Shown here one piece after another: positions 1-11,187 of a stretch of 64,000 bases of DNA. How positions within the stretch are numbered: the stretch's first letter is position 1; each line of letters opens with the position of its first letter. The DNA is from Arachis hypogaea (taxonomy: Eukaryota > Streptophyta > Magnoliopsida > Fabales > Fabaceae), in the NCBI RefSeq assembly GCF_003086295.3, contig NC_092043.1:49566598-49630597 (forward strand). Reading direction: 5' to 3'. Made by a program: the position numbers and the translations under genes. Below the pieces are notes generated by a model. That model was not told the origin of the DNA and did no database searches. It worked only from the letters and a program-made list of their open reading frames with translations.

Positions 1-249
1 TATGAGTTTTGATTAAATCTGATGCAGATTCATATGTTGTTTGCTGTTTTTTGTTTTGTTTGATAATGGTTGAGTTTTGATTAAATCAGAATTGTTGATA
101 CTTGGTATAAAATATTTTACACAGTTGCTCCATTATATCTGCTCATTGTCACACACTCAACTCTCTCCGACTCTCGTCTTCAGGACCAAAAGCACGTTGC
201 CCTCCCACAACGGCCAACACATCAAGATCGGCCATAAAGGACTTTCAGC
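1..249. other. No gene recognised
   Basis: Mixed-composition sequence left of the GC-rich hairpin. Short open frames exist but match nothing I recognise and have no coding character. Confidence 0.5.
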
Positions 250-770
250 GGCAGGGGCCAGGGCGGTGTAGTCAACGGCGGCGCAGGGCTGGTTTGTCGT
301 CAACCACGTGGCGGGTGGTAGGGTCCGGCGGTGGCGTAGCCAACGGTGGTGTGGGGACTGGGTTGATATCAACGGCGGTGGCGTAGCCAACGGTGGTGCG
401 GGGACTGGGTTGATATCAACGGCGGTGCAGGTGGCAGAGGCGGAGGTGGAGGACGGGTGTCTTATATCGGCTGCTGTTTGGTTCGATTTTTTCAAAAAAA
501 ATTATACAAACCAATTATTTGTAAAATTTTCGATTTGGTTTGGTTTTTTGGGCTTTACGTAATTTAAACACCGACAACTCTAGCGCCATCGCCTCCCCAT
601 AAGACACCTGACTCTACCTTCACCTCTGCCCTGCACCGCCATTGATGCCAACCCAGCCCCTGTGCCGTTGACTACGCCGGCCCCCGGACCCTGCCACCCG
701 TGACGCTGTTGACGCCGCCCCGGCTCCTGCCACCCGCGACGCGCTGACTACGCTGGCCCCGGCCCCTGCC
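250..770. repeat. GC-rich imperfect inverted repeat (hairpin)
   Basis: The left arm (about 250-467) and right arm (about 595-770) are imperfect reverse complements with a 127-bp AT-rich spacer. Both arms start from the outside with GGCAGGGGCC-like sequence followed by GTAGTCAACG. Both end on the inside with a GGCGGTGCAG...GGTGTCTTAT segment. The arms are far more GC-rich than the surroundings. This could be a fold-back or terminal-repeat-only transposon, or a captured inverted duplication. I see no clear target site duplication. Confidence 0.7.
336..429 (+). repeat. 47-bp tandem duplication inside the hairpin arm
   Basis: Two nearly identical 47-bp units, at 336-382 and 383-429, each begin GTAGCCAACGGTGGTG and carry GGTTGATATCAACGGCGGTG. 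The right hairpin arm carries only one counterpart, so the duplication arose after the inverted repeat formed. Confidence 0.85.
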
Positions 771-1437
771 ATTGACTTTATTGTTGCTTAGGAGAGCCTT
801 GCAAGTTTGTTTGAAGGTACACTTAACATTCCGAAAATCGCACAATGGTATGTCTTATGTTGGACCTGTTACTACTAATGGATTGTTATCTTATATCAGC
901 CCAATAAAAGTAAATATACATAGCTGTTAGCCATATTTTTCAGCTTAGGGACCATTATAAGAGTGCTAAACTTGCTTCCAAACTCAATTCCTCATGGAAT
1001 TAACAAAAGTGGTCTTTGGGTATTATTGTTATTTATTATAATATGAATTATTAATCACATTAGAAAGACCAAATTAAATAAAAAAACTAACTATACAAGT
1101 CATATTAGAGTCATAAGTAGTGGAAAATTGTAGTCAAAGAATACTAAAAATATCTACTAGAAAAGGGTATTTTCCTCTCTAATTTGTTTTCTATTTTTCC
1201 TCTTTCAAAATAGTAGATTAGGTATTTTCTTTGACTGGAATGTGGAAGAAAGTACTCTTTCATTCTAACAAATGCCCTCGTTTTCTTTCCTTGTTTGAGA
1301 TCAATTAATTGTTCTTGTTTAAAACTATTGCTTCTGTTGTTACTCAAATCTTTCTAAATTCGTTGTTTGTATTTGCACAATTTTCCTGATGTGTTGCTGC
1401 ATCCATTGATGAGTTCTGTATTCTTAATTGCAGTTTT
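771..1437. other. AT-rich non-coding sequence
   Basis: No gene, RNA or bounded element recognised. Open frames are short and low in coding character. Confidence 0.5.
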
Positions 1438-2075
1438 GCAAGGTAGACCCTTGTTAGAGGTTATGTTTTCTCCTCTTTTGCCTAGTTAGTTTTGCTCAAA
1501 TATTTTGGCAAATATTAATGGGATCCATGTAATCACATAAATTCTCAACATGGTTGTTCCTGGAATCAAAGGACTCATATATAGTTCTTTAAAATTGGGT
1601 AATTTAATATCATTCTTAATTGAGTTTGCCTCTTTATTAATTCTTTTTCTTCCAATTTTCCATTTCTGGTTTTGTTGACTAAATTTTACATATCATCTGA
1701 TCATGTGGTTTTCTTACCAAACCTGGTTGGAGGTTTACTTCTCGTTTTGTATTGTTGATTTATGACTATTCATGATTAAATGAGTTTGATGCGATCTAGT
1801 AGAGTAATTTTTCTTCTGATGTCACTTTACTTGTTAGTTATTCAAATTTAATCAAAGCAATTTGTTTGAATGCATTTTTTTGTTCTTCAAATTGCTTACC
1901 TCTCATTCTTCCATCAATTGATTATTACTTCACATGTTTATATCATATATATGTATCATTTGCATTTTTTTTCTTGGGTATCAGATTTAGGTATTATCGA
2001 TATAGGTGAGTCATGTGATCATTGACATACTTATAAGATATGAGTGCATTTGTTTCACTCTTTCTTTTATATTAT
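1438..2075 (+). repeat. Diverged direct repeat, copy A
   Basis: This stretch aligns with 4266-4745 in the same orientation. Shared blocks include GTTATGTTTTCTCCTC, TATAGTTCTTTAAAATTGG, AATTTAATATCATTCTTAA, TTTTGTATTGTTGATT and GTGATCNTTGACATACTTAT. Copy A holds extra segments (about 1660-1710 and 1895-1960) missing from copy B. It is an old duplication of unknown nature; neither copy shows a protein-coding frame. Confidence 0.8.
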
Positions 2076-3045
2076 AACCCATTATTTGCAGGCCTATGAT
2101 AAACAGATTCAGAGATCAATTAGCTGTGGGAGAAGTTTATAAGATGATTTTTTTTCTTTTTTTTTTTTTCGTCATGAATCATGGCTCTTATAGGGTAACT
2201 AGCATGATTTCATGTTGATTTTCCAGTTTAAGACCACTGGTAACCCCTGCAACTTCTGATTTTGTACCTAAACTTGGATTGAAAATTACTCCATTTGTTG
2301 AGTTTTAACAAATTACTCAGGATTCTGATTAATTAGTGGGTATGCTTTATCCTTTTTCCCCCTAATGTTTTCTTTATTTGTTTCTCTCGGATTTCTGTTA
2401 ATATTTCTTATACTTTTGTTTCTTGAATATCATTTTTTAATAGCTGTTATGGGTTTCCTTATATCAGATGTTATGAGTTTTGAGGTTTAAAATTTATATT
2501 TTCTTTCCTTATCTAAATGTCTAAATTATTTGCTGTTTTGGGTTGAGGATTCAGTGTGCTGAGTATGTGGATCAACTTAATGTATTTGATATCATTTAAG
2601 GAGACATTTGAGAGAGCACTTACTTTCCTGTTCATCTCTGTGGTCCTATGCAATGCTTGCACGGCAAATTTCGTTAGCTTTTTGGTTTATTTTTTGTCTA
2701 AGGTCAGAGTTTCAGGATTCAACATTTTGATGTGCTGGTGAAATACTGGTCCCATTTTATTTTGTTGCCTTTTATATTCAATGAGAATCTCCCTATTGCC
2801 TCTACAGAAGGGATCTTTAAACTTAAAAAGTCTATTTTTTGTACGGTTTAGTTTAAAGTGTATTTGTGCTAATTTGTCAATTTTTTTACCCCAAAGCTAC
2901 CCTAAATTCAGCAAGAAGCCTCCTCTGCTTCTCCGACTGTGTGTTGCCACTTGCCACAAGATCAGTTCACGACTCTCTTTCAAGGTGAATCTCACTGAAT
3001 GGCTTTATGCTATAATTACATAAAATTTTCATTGAGCAATGTTAT
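2076..3045. other. AT-rich non-coding sequence
   Basis: No gene recognised. A splice-acceptor-like TTTGCAG lies near 2085, but the sequence after it gives no recognisable exon. Confidence 0.45.
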
Positions 3046-3220
3046 ATGAGCAACAAAATTTATCACTTTTGACCAACATTTTGCCAATTCTAGACACTAT
3101 AGACTAATTCTAAACCTTGAACACTAAACTCTAAATTCTAATAGTTAAAAATAAGGTGTTGGCCCAAAGTGTTGGTTAATATTGATAAAAAGTGTTGGGT
3201 CTCTAACATTTCTCATCCAT
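3046..3220. mobile_element. Small MITE-like element with inverted ends
   Basis: The left end reads AATGTTATATGAGCAACA, and the right end read in reverse is AATGTTAGAGACCCAACA. Further in, both continue with TTTATCA and CCAACAC. The element is about 170 bp, lacks coding capacity and has imperfect inverted repeats of about 40 bp. I could not fix a target site duplication. Confidence 0.6.
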
Positions 3221-4265
3221 TTTTCTTTTCTAATTTCTTATGGTTTTGTGCTATATCTTTTTTCACTATATTATTGTTACTTGGTTGTGATTAATGTTCT
3301 ATGGTTTTGGTTGAATGAGAACTACCAACTTCACTAGTTTTAGTCTTTTAGATGGCTCTGGCTTTTTATCTTTAACTATTGTATTTTTTGCATTCTAATT
3401 TAGTTAAGTTAGTCATGCTCGATAGATTATTTTTAGTTCAATTCTTAGTTCTTTTGGTGTATTTAAATTCTAATCTCATGAATGAAATGGAATGGAATGT
3501 TGTAATTTTTTAAGATAGGTAATTCTTTAATTGTAGCTATGAAATAAAAAATGGCATTGAGTTATAAAATTGAGAAAAAGAAGCATTTCTGTTAAAATTT
3601 AATATATAATGGACAATTTTTGGTTGGTGCTACATAAGTAATCTAAACACACACTTTCAGTCTTGGTTGGATATGGAATTCTATGATTGTTAGAACTTAG
3701 AAGCAAATTTGGTGTAGCCTATGTTGATATTTCTTTTAAGTTTTATCTTTATAGCATGCAAGAAATGAAAAGGGTATTTCATCATCTAGCTTTTCAGTTG
3801 ATATTTTTTCTTAGCACAATTGATTGATGTCAATCTTGATTTGTGAAATTCTTTGATTAGGATGATGTAGGTTACTCTAATCTTGTTCAATCCTCTATGT
3901 CTCAATTTCTTCAGTTGAAGATGTAAGCCTGCCATGTTCAAACTGGTCGTAGTGATGTCACTGAACAATTTCTTTCAGGGTATTGTGAGGCTCAATCCTT
4001 GCTTCAAGATTACGGATGGAAATAGTGGCCAACTTTAGAGGCAGTAACGTTTGCATCGGAAGAGACAAGCTCACCGGAAACCACCATAGAGAAAAACTAA
4101 ACAAGTTTAGGAATGTTGGAATTTTGTTCATTGTAAATTCGTTGATGCTAGAACTCTGTGTGAATATAGTATCCTCTTAATTTTGTTTGTTGATGTGTGA
4201 ATATATTCGTTCTTATTCCTCACCAATTTGTATGCCCCTGATCTCTTAGCCGCTGTTGGTTTTTG
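3221..4265. other. AT-rich non-coding sequence
   Basis: No gene recognised. A slightly less AT-rich patch near 3980-4110 has no frame I can assign. Confidence 0.45.
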
Positions 4266-4745
4266 TTGCATATTGGTAGATAGGCCCTAGTTATGTTTTC
4301 TCCTCCATGATATCTCATAAATTATCAACGTGATTGCTCCTGGCATGGAAGGATTTGTATATAGTTCTTTAAAATTGGATAATTTAATATCATTCTTAAC
4401 CAGGTTTGCCTCTTTGTTAATTCTTTTTCTTCCAATTTTTCATTTCTTACCTAACCAAGTTGAAGGTTTACATCTCATTTTGTATTGTTGATTGATGACT
4501 ATTCATGATTAAATGAGTTTAATTCATCTGGTAGAGGAATTTCTTTTCTGATGTCTCTTGTTATTCAAATTTAAACAAAGCAATTTGGTTGAATGCATTT
4601 TTTTTTTCATGAAATGGCCGACGTCATTCCATCATTTGCATTGTTTTGTTTTCTTGGGTATCAAAGTTAGGCATTCTTTATGCAAGTCATGTGATCGTTG
4701 ACATACTTATAAGCTATGGGTGTGTTTGTTCCACTCTTATATTTA
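4266..4745 (+). repeat. Diverged direct repeat, copy B
   Basis: This is the counterpart of 1438-2075. Similarity stops near 4745, shortly before the copia-derived coding fragment begins, so a retrotransposon piece may sit at or near the breakpoint. Confidence 0.8.
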
Positions 4746-4933
4746 GATAGTGTCCTTTATGGATGTCTACTCAAGACACACTAGCATATACTTGTTAACA
4801 AATAAATCTCAAGTATTTTCAGTTTTTAAACAATTTAAAACAACTATGGAAAATCAACTGAACTGTAAAATAAAAACACTACAAAAAGATAATTGAGGTG
4901 AGTATTTGTCTACTGCATTCAAAGTTAAGGTGT

Positions 4934-6062
4934 ATATTGTTGAATCAGGACTAGCAATATTCGCCACTGCATCATTACCTTTGAGATTTTGGGATGAAGC
5001 TTTTTGTACTGCAGTATAATGCTGCTCCTGATTACAATTCTATGAGGATTTTTGGTTGTCTATGTTATCCACATACATGACCTTTTAATCAACATAAGCT
5101 TGAGTTTAGATCAAATCTTTGTATTTTTATTGTCTATGCAATGAATCAGAAGGGATATAAATGTTTGACTAAAAATGGGCAGATCATTATCTCAAGAGAT
5201 GTCATATTTGAAGAACATGTATTCCCTGCACAAACCTTTTTTAATATTGAACATCTTAAGCAGCACATAAGTCATGCCATACCTCCCTCGGAGAGGCCCC
5301 CTATTATTTCTGCTTTACCACCTTCTTCTCTAAATCCCCCTAATTTTCTCTCTCCTCCAAATGTCCCTAGTTCTACTTTTAATTCTAATTTAAGCATTTC
5401 AAATGAAGATCCAGATGCATCTACTATTACAACTACTTCAGCTCAGACTACCAATGCAGCACCTATTCCACTCTGATATTCAGATTGAATTAAAGGGAGA
5501 TCAAAAGAGTTAATCTAGTCATCATACTCAAGGTAACGCTCACAAGATGATGACAAGATCAAAAACAGGTAAAAATATACCAAAGGCACTACAAGTGCAT
5601 CACTTACCTGGTAAGCAATCTGACACTGATCTATTGCCTAAATCTGTCAAATCTCCATTACAATCTCCATTATGGAAAGGAGCTATGATTATGATTACTG
5701 AGTATAAAGCATTATTGCATCATAATACATGGTCTTTAGTTGAAAAACCATGTAATGAAAAGATTGTGACATGTCAATGGGTTTTTGCAGTGAAAAAAAA
5801 CTCTAAAGGAGAAATAATTAGATACAAAGCTAGATTAGTAGCTAGAGGATTCAGCCAAACAGCAGGGGTAGACTTTGACCAAGTCTTCTCCCCTATTGTT
5901 AAACCTGTTACAATTCGAATTATGATTAGCATTGCATTATCAAAAGGCTGGAGAATAAAGCAATATGATTTTCAAAATACTTTTTTCAATGGCCAACTTC
6001 ATGAAACTTTGGAGTTGATGTGTTCTATCCTACTTTTGAGAAAACTGGTAGTGGATTTGTAG
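4934..6062 (+). pseudogene. Ty1/copia polyprotein fragment (integrase end to RT start)
   Basis: This is a broken Ty1/copia pol fragment. From 4934 the translation follows the region after the integrase core (LPLRFWDEAF-like, then IFGCLCYP). At 5141-5476 comes the integrase C-terminal segment with GYKCLTKNGQIIISRDVIF. The frame closes at a TGA (5474-5476). A TRSKTG motif at 5550-5567 and the start of reverse transcriptase follow (WVFAVKKNSKGEIIRYKARL, ending near FFNGQLHE). RT stops before its YxDD catalytic motif, and gag, protease, RNase H and LTRs are not seen. It is a dead fragment from a different lineage than the large element at 57-64 kb. Confidence 0.85.
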
Positions 6063-6219
6063 TTTTGCTGTGATTCTGTTGGTATTCCATTGATGACTTT
6101 TGTTATTTTCTGTATGCGATGCATTTATTGATCTCTGAGCTGTCTTGACATTTCTTTTTCTGATGTTGGTTTTTAGATTTTCGGACTCTTTTTTAACCAA
6201 TCGGGTGTATAGTATGTAA

Positions 6220-6541
6220 GGTTGCGTTTGTGTACAGAGGAGACATAAACAGAGACAATGTGTTCGGGGACACTAAATTAGTGTATTTTGTGTCCATCCT
6301 GACAGGAATGACACGGAGACACTAACAAGTTATTTTTCATTTTTTCTTTCATTATTCTTGTTAATTTTTTATAATTATATTTTTTATTATTATATTTTTC
6401 GTCTCAAATTTTTTGAATGAAAAAAATGAGAATGGATTAGATTTTCATAATTTGTTCTAGTTTATCACCAAATAGAATACAAGAATACAAAATTTTAGTG
6501 TCTTGTCTTGTCTTGTCCTGTTCTCAGAAACAAACGCAGCC
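6220..6541. mobile_element. Tourist-like MITE (PIF/Harbinger type), TSD TAA
   Basis: The left end GGTTGCGTTTGT and right end ACAAACGCAGCC form inverted repeats. The element is directly flanked by TAA on both sides (6217-6219 and 6542-6544), the 3-bp target duplication typical of PIF/Harbinger elements. It is 322 bp and non-coding. The interior has repeated GACAC/GTGTC motifs. A related, poorly bounded copy lies at 23787-24070. Confidence 0.8.
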
Positions 6542-6544
6542 TAA

Positions 6545-7712
6545 AGTCCTTGACTGGACTGAACTTCTTCGTCTTCATTTGTTGGTTCTACATTTATTAC
6601 TTTTAGAAAATTATGGATTTCTTTTTCTGAAGTGGCCACTGCAAGAGCAACCATCATCTGTTTTTTATAGGCTAAGAAATGAGTTTCTTTTTCGTATGAT
6701 ATTTTTTCAAACCTTGAACTGTGGCTCGGGGGATTTTGCTCTTTTTTTAGATATAGTCATCCAATTATTAATGGCCCTTTTACTGATTAGGTTAAGCTCG
6801 AATTTATTCCACAATTTTACTTTTGTATTTAATGAATTAAATATTGTACGCTTGGAGTGTCTTCATATCCTGCAGAGTCATATTTCCAGGTCATTATCCA
6901 GCATATTTTCATAGTGGGAATGAAGAAAATCAGCTTATATTCATCTAAAACTGAGGTTTTACTTTTGAAATATTCATAAGCCATGCTATCCTCTTTCAGA
7001 AAAATAGTTTCTATTAGTCCGAACTCTTGGAATCACACCTGAAACCACTTGGGAAACTGGAGAGAAATTCCCATATGAAACCATATGAACCAGGAGTGTG
7101 GATTCAGAGAAAAATACAGAGTGTTCCACCATGCATCTATGTAATCATAATAGGAGTAATATTGAGGTTCGAATTTTCTAGTAAAACTTTTAATGTGAAA
7201 GGAAGGTCTTTTTCATTCTCATAGGGTTATTACTTGAATGATCTTAATTTTGGAGTATATTATGTCTTGTAGTTGGGTCTTTATTGTGAGTTAATTCAAT
7301 GGATCATGTGTCAACTAGAATAATTTCATAAAAGGTTCGGATTTTTTGAATACTCACTAGAGGGTAATAAAAAGTATTTGAAAAAATTGTTTTGTAAAGG
7401 GTTCTTCTATCCGTCTTGAACCACTCTTTCTCTAAGGCCATTATTTTTATAGGTACAGACTTTTCATGGTAAGGATGCTTTTCAAATAATGGTTTAGTTT
7501 TGAATAGATAAGATGATTGTAATAATGTATATCTGTTAACCGTAGAAATTTTATATAAACTCTTAGTTGATGTAGATGATTTTTTGCTCTTAACAACCTG
7601 TTACATTGTCAAAGGTTTAATTGTTAATTATTTATCTTGTATTGATATTGCTGTTGGACCTAGTGGTTGACCATAATCTTCACTACTTACTTGTTTCTTA
7701 TTCATTTTTATC
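6545..7712. other. Non-coding sequence, no gene recognised
   Basis: The open frames here, including one of 138 codons at 6498-6914 that starts inside the MITE, lack recognisable domains. Nothing else is supported. Confidence 0.5.
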
Positions 7713-7905
7713 TCAAAAAAATTCTTTTGTTAGAAAATCAAGCAATGCATTTGATTCATCTTTAATATGTTCAATAGTAAAATCAAAGTATGATAATATA
7801 GCTTGCCATTTAGTAAATATTTATTTAGAAACTAATTTTTTGACATTATTTTTTAATACACTAGGCACAACTTTACAATTAGTCCTGATTAAAAAGGCCT
7901 TATTG
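7713..7905 (-). pseudogene. RNase H C-terminal remnant of the caulimovirid
   Basis: Minus-strand frame ending at a TGA (7713-7715). It shows a tryptophan-led segment (Trp codon at 7806-7808), then FDFTIEHIKDESNALLDFLT, the kind of ending seen in reverse-transcribing element RNase H domains. A stop interrupts the frame upstream of the tryptophan. Confidence 0.65.
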
Positions 7906-8009
7906 AACAGGTCTTCTTAAAAACGTGAAACACATAAGACAATGGTTAATATTTTGTTTATTAGTTAATTATTTATTAATTTTTAGAGTTTTACAAATCT
8001 TATAGTTTA

Positions 8010-8430
8010 TAGTCATTCTATCAGTTTCTTCTTTGACAATTAATTTAGTTATTTTTTCATAGTACTTGGTATGTATTAACTCTTTCTGTATACAGTTTAC
8101 ATCTGCTTCTAGTCTACCATAATTATAAACTCAAATTTCTCTTTTCCGATCATTATTACTATAGGAGTATACCATTTCTGATTAATTAGTAATGTTATTT
8201 CATTAATGTAATTTTGTAGGGTTATGACTTCTTTTTCTTCTCCCTTTATTAATTTTAATTGTTCCTTTTCCTTTTGTAACTTCATTATATTTTCTCCTTC
8301 TAACTTCAGTATTCTATAGTCAAGAGAGATATCATGTTATTTTAATTCAGAAATTTTGAATTTCAACATTTTTATTTCTTCTTGTAAATGCTTTAAAGAA
8401 GTCTCTTTCTTTGAGTTCTAAATCTGTTAT
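8010..8430 (-). pseudogene. Protease-like remnant of the caulimovirid
   Basis: The minus-strand translation gives a charged stretch, then KWYTPIVIMIGKEKFEFIIM, as in the strand leading to a retropepsin active site. A stop/frameshift falls at the expected active site. A second frame continues with an NCIQKELIHTKYYEKI segment typical of what follows it. The protease cannot be made as one product. Confidence 0.55.
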
Positions 8431-8438
8431 ATATCTCT

Positions 8439-8901
8439 TTAATTTTTACTGGCCTTATTTCTTTTTTGAAGTTTTTCTTCTTTTCTAATCAGATCATTTA
8501 ATTGAAATATGAACTCATCTTTTAAGGAAAAATCTTTTAATTTATCTATTATAGATACTAAAGTGTTTGTTTGTTCTCTGGTTAATGTATTGATTGACTT
8601 TTCTAGAGTTCTCGTAATTATATTTAAGGATTTTATACAACTATTACAATTACATATTCTTGGTCCCAAACACGAGTCTTCTTCTAATTTAGAAAAATCC
8701 GAAAAAGATGGTATATCTAACTGTTGTATAAAATTACCTGAATCATCAAAAGAATATTCTTTTTTCTATTTTGATTTGTAATTCACTATCAATTAGTATA
8801 GTAGCTAAAGCTTTCCTTACTTCTTCATTACTAATTTTGTTTATTTTTTCTTATGTTTTGCTGTTGTTAGCGTAATGACCTAATTTTTTATATTTCCAAC
8901 A
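8439..8901 (-). pseudogene. Degenerate CCHC knuckle and linker of the caulimovirid
   Basis: At 8860-8901 (minus) a zinc-knuckle-shaped motif with CCHC spacing is present, but the second and fourth ligand positions are Tyr and Ser instead of Cys. It therefore could not bind zinc normally. Downstream (8439-8669) an open frame of 76 codons has a cysteine-rich start (ICNCNSC) and a helical, heptad-like charged stretch. Confidence 0.6.
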
Positions 8902-9059
8902 AACTATGTATTTCTTGTCACTTTTTTTTTACTATTCTATTTTTGTTTTTTCTATAATTTTTCTTTGGCTTATTTCCTGTTGTATAAGGTTCTTTAAATT
9001 AATACCTATACTTGTTCCTATAATTCTTTATATTTCTTTTCTTAATATTCTATTTTGGT

Positions 9060-9760
9060 TGGTAGGTGCCTTTTCAGTTGTAATGTCATACTGTTGACAA
9101 AATTTTTTTAATTTTTGCTTACTACCCATATTTTCTTTTCTTATTTTTTCTTGTAATCTGGTGTCAGTACATATTTCTACTCCAATTTGTACTACTATAT
9201 TATGTATTTGGCCAAAAGTTAGACCTTCATACGGTATTTTTTGAGTATCAAATAGAGATTGTAGTTTTTATAAAAAAATTTCTAAAAAAATTTGGGTAAG
9301 GCTGCTATAAATCTTTCTTTCCAAAAAAGGGCTGCTATATCATCTCTCATCATAACTTTAGAGATAAAAACATCTTTATACGACTTGTAGTCAGACATGG
9401 TGAGACATTGTAAGTTCATTAGTTGGGTTCATATTTTGTCTTTAAAAATATTTGAGTCTCCTAAAATATTTTTTATGATTGTAAAGATTAAGGTTGATGT
9501 GGCGTCTTATGTTTGGTCGTTTGGTTTTACACTACTTATAATTAAATCTTTTTTCGATAAGGTTAAAAAGTTATCCCATCATCCTTTTAATTATCCCTTG
9601 AACTCTTGGGTGATCATGACTACTGCTACTCTATCACTAGCTCATTTTGCTTTATAAGCAGTTGCTGTCATAGTCATACTACACATTAGATCTAGAATAG
9701 CTCATTCACTTAACTCATCTAGATTTCATTCTACTAAATCAGATCCAATAAAACTATTTT
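9060..9760 (-). pseudogene. Capsid-region remnant of the caulimovirid
   Basis: The minus-strand translation shows a WWDNFLTLSKKDLI segment, an ERFIAALPKFF segment, and a block with YEGLTFGQIHNIVV then TRLQEKIRKE. These resemble, in order, the conserved capsid core of plant pararetroviruses. Several stops and at least one frameshift near 9260-9300 interrupt it. Confidence 0.55.
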
Positions 9761-10430
9761 GTACTAACTGTGTTCTTTCTTCAAGGCTTATGTCAGTTGG
9801 GGTTGGTCTTGGATAATAATTTCTTAGTTTCAGATAATATTAATTCTTATGTGTTATCTTGTTAATTTCTATTGTATTAATAATTGTTTTTTCTTTAGTT
9901 ATAGACTTAAGTTTTTCCTTTAACTTATCAATGTCAGTTTCTACGTTTGTTCTTAGTTTAATTACATCAAGACTTTGAAATTTATATATAGATTTTTTTT
10001 ATGGGTTTAATTTGTTCATATTTATATTCAATTCTTTTTAATTGATTTTTCATAATATCTAAGACCGTATTAGTATAGTTAAACTATTGATGTACCTTTT
10101 TAATTTTAATGTCTCTTTTGTCTATACTTTTTTCTATTCTACTGTCTTTATATGGAGTGACTTCTAGTTCTAATTGTGTGCTACTTGTAGTTTTATAATT
10201 TCTTTCGATAGATATTGAGATTTTATCATTTGTCCTGTGCTAGTTTTTTAAATAGTAGTTATTTTACTTAAAGAACAAAATTCTTTTTTAAATTCTTGAA
10301 AGTAATTTTTGAACCAGTTAAAGGAGTATAAATTGATTTTATTTTTTATTAAGTAATCATAAAATTCTTTTCTTATTTCTATGATTTCTTTTTCAGAATA
10401 TCTAGTAAAATACCATTTTCTTAGTCCCAT

Positions 10431-11127
10431 ATTATATTAAGCATTAAAATCTTTACTAACGCAAGTATTTAGTTATAAGAAAATTCCTTAGTTTGAGTTA
10501 TGTAATTTGTTCCATTTGGATTCTAAACTTTATATTTTCGTGAGATATAACGGTAGAAATAGAGTTTTGTTTTAAACTCTATCCTCTATCATTAGGATCA
10601 ATTGCCTAGTAGACGTCTCATTTTTCTTTTCTTCTTTTGGCAATATATTTAAATGGTAGCCTCATGAGAAGACACCAGAACCAAACTTTTATTTAACTCT
10701 CATACCAACTATTGTTATGACAGAAAATGATAAAATCACTATAAACTATAAGAGTACTATTTAAATATATTTTTTGGTCTAATTTCTTTTAGTTTACTAA
10801 TAGTTCAATAAATTTATCATTAGTTTTTGTTCAATAATTTTTGGATAAAATTATTAACAAAATATAAATTCAAATAGAATGGATTAGTTTGTTATATAAT
10901 AGGTGGTTACTTCATCTATATCTATCATAAAAGGATATAGTAAAAGAGTGAAGAAATTTTTTAATATAACTTGTTAGGATATTTTTTTTGCCAAAAAAAT
11001 TAGTAGTTGAAAAACATACTCTTTTTTTATAAATTTTTGCTTTAGAATTTTTGAAACACTTTACCACACAAAATTTTACGTCTAGGACGTAAATCAAATG
11101 TGGTGAAACACTACAACCTCTAAAAAA

Positions 11128-11131
<4 letters not shown>
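10431..11131. other. Flank of the pararetroviral remnant
   Basis: AT-rich sequence with no recognisable coding segment. It may contain further decayed viral sequence beyond 10430, but I cannot support that. Confidence 0.4.

Positions 11132-11187
<56 letters not shown>
11132..11187. repeat. (AT)n microsatellite
   Basis: Uninterrupted AT dinucleotide run of about 56 bp. Confidence 0.98.

Larger units (their letters stand above)
7713..10430 (-). mobile_element. Endogenous caulimovirid (plant pararetrovirus) remnant
   Basis: On the minus strand, pieces of a Caulimoviridae-type polyprotein appear in the expected order from high to low coordinates. They are an N-terminal capsid-side segment (10248-10430), capsid (about 9760 down to 9060), a CCHC-like knuckle (8860-8901), a coiled-coil linker (8439-8669), an aspartic-protease-like segment (about 8200 to 8010) and the end of RNase H (about 7905 to 7713). 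Stops and frameshifts separate every piece. Most of reverse transcriptase is missing between protease and RNase H. It is a decayed fossil copy in the plant genome. Family assignment rests on domain order and motif recognition; the genus is not determined. A decayed gypsy element is the main alternative. Confidence 0.65.

Noticed and set aside
308..562. Gly-rich frames in the GC-rich hairpin
   Set aside because: They are explained by the tandem and inverted repeats and exist in several frames at once.
2085..2150. Possible exon after a TTTGCAG acceptor
   Set aside because: The following frame is short, ends in a stop and matches no family; no paired donor gives a longer product.
6498..6914. 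138-codon frame
   Set aside because: It begins inside a MITE, has no domain and is unlike any plant protein family I know.
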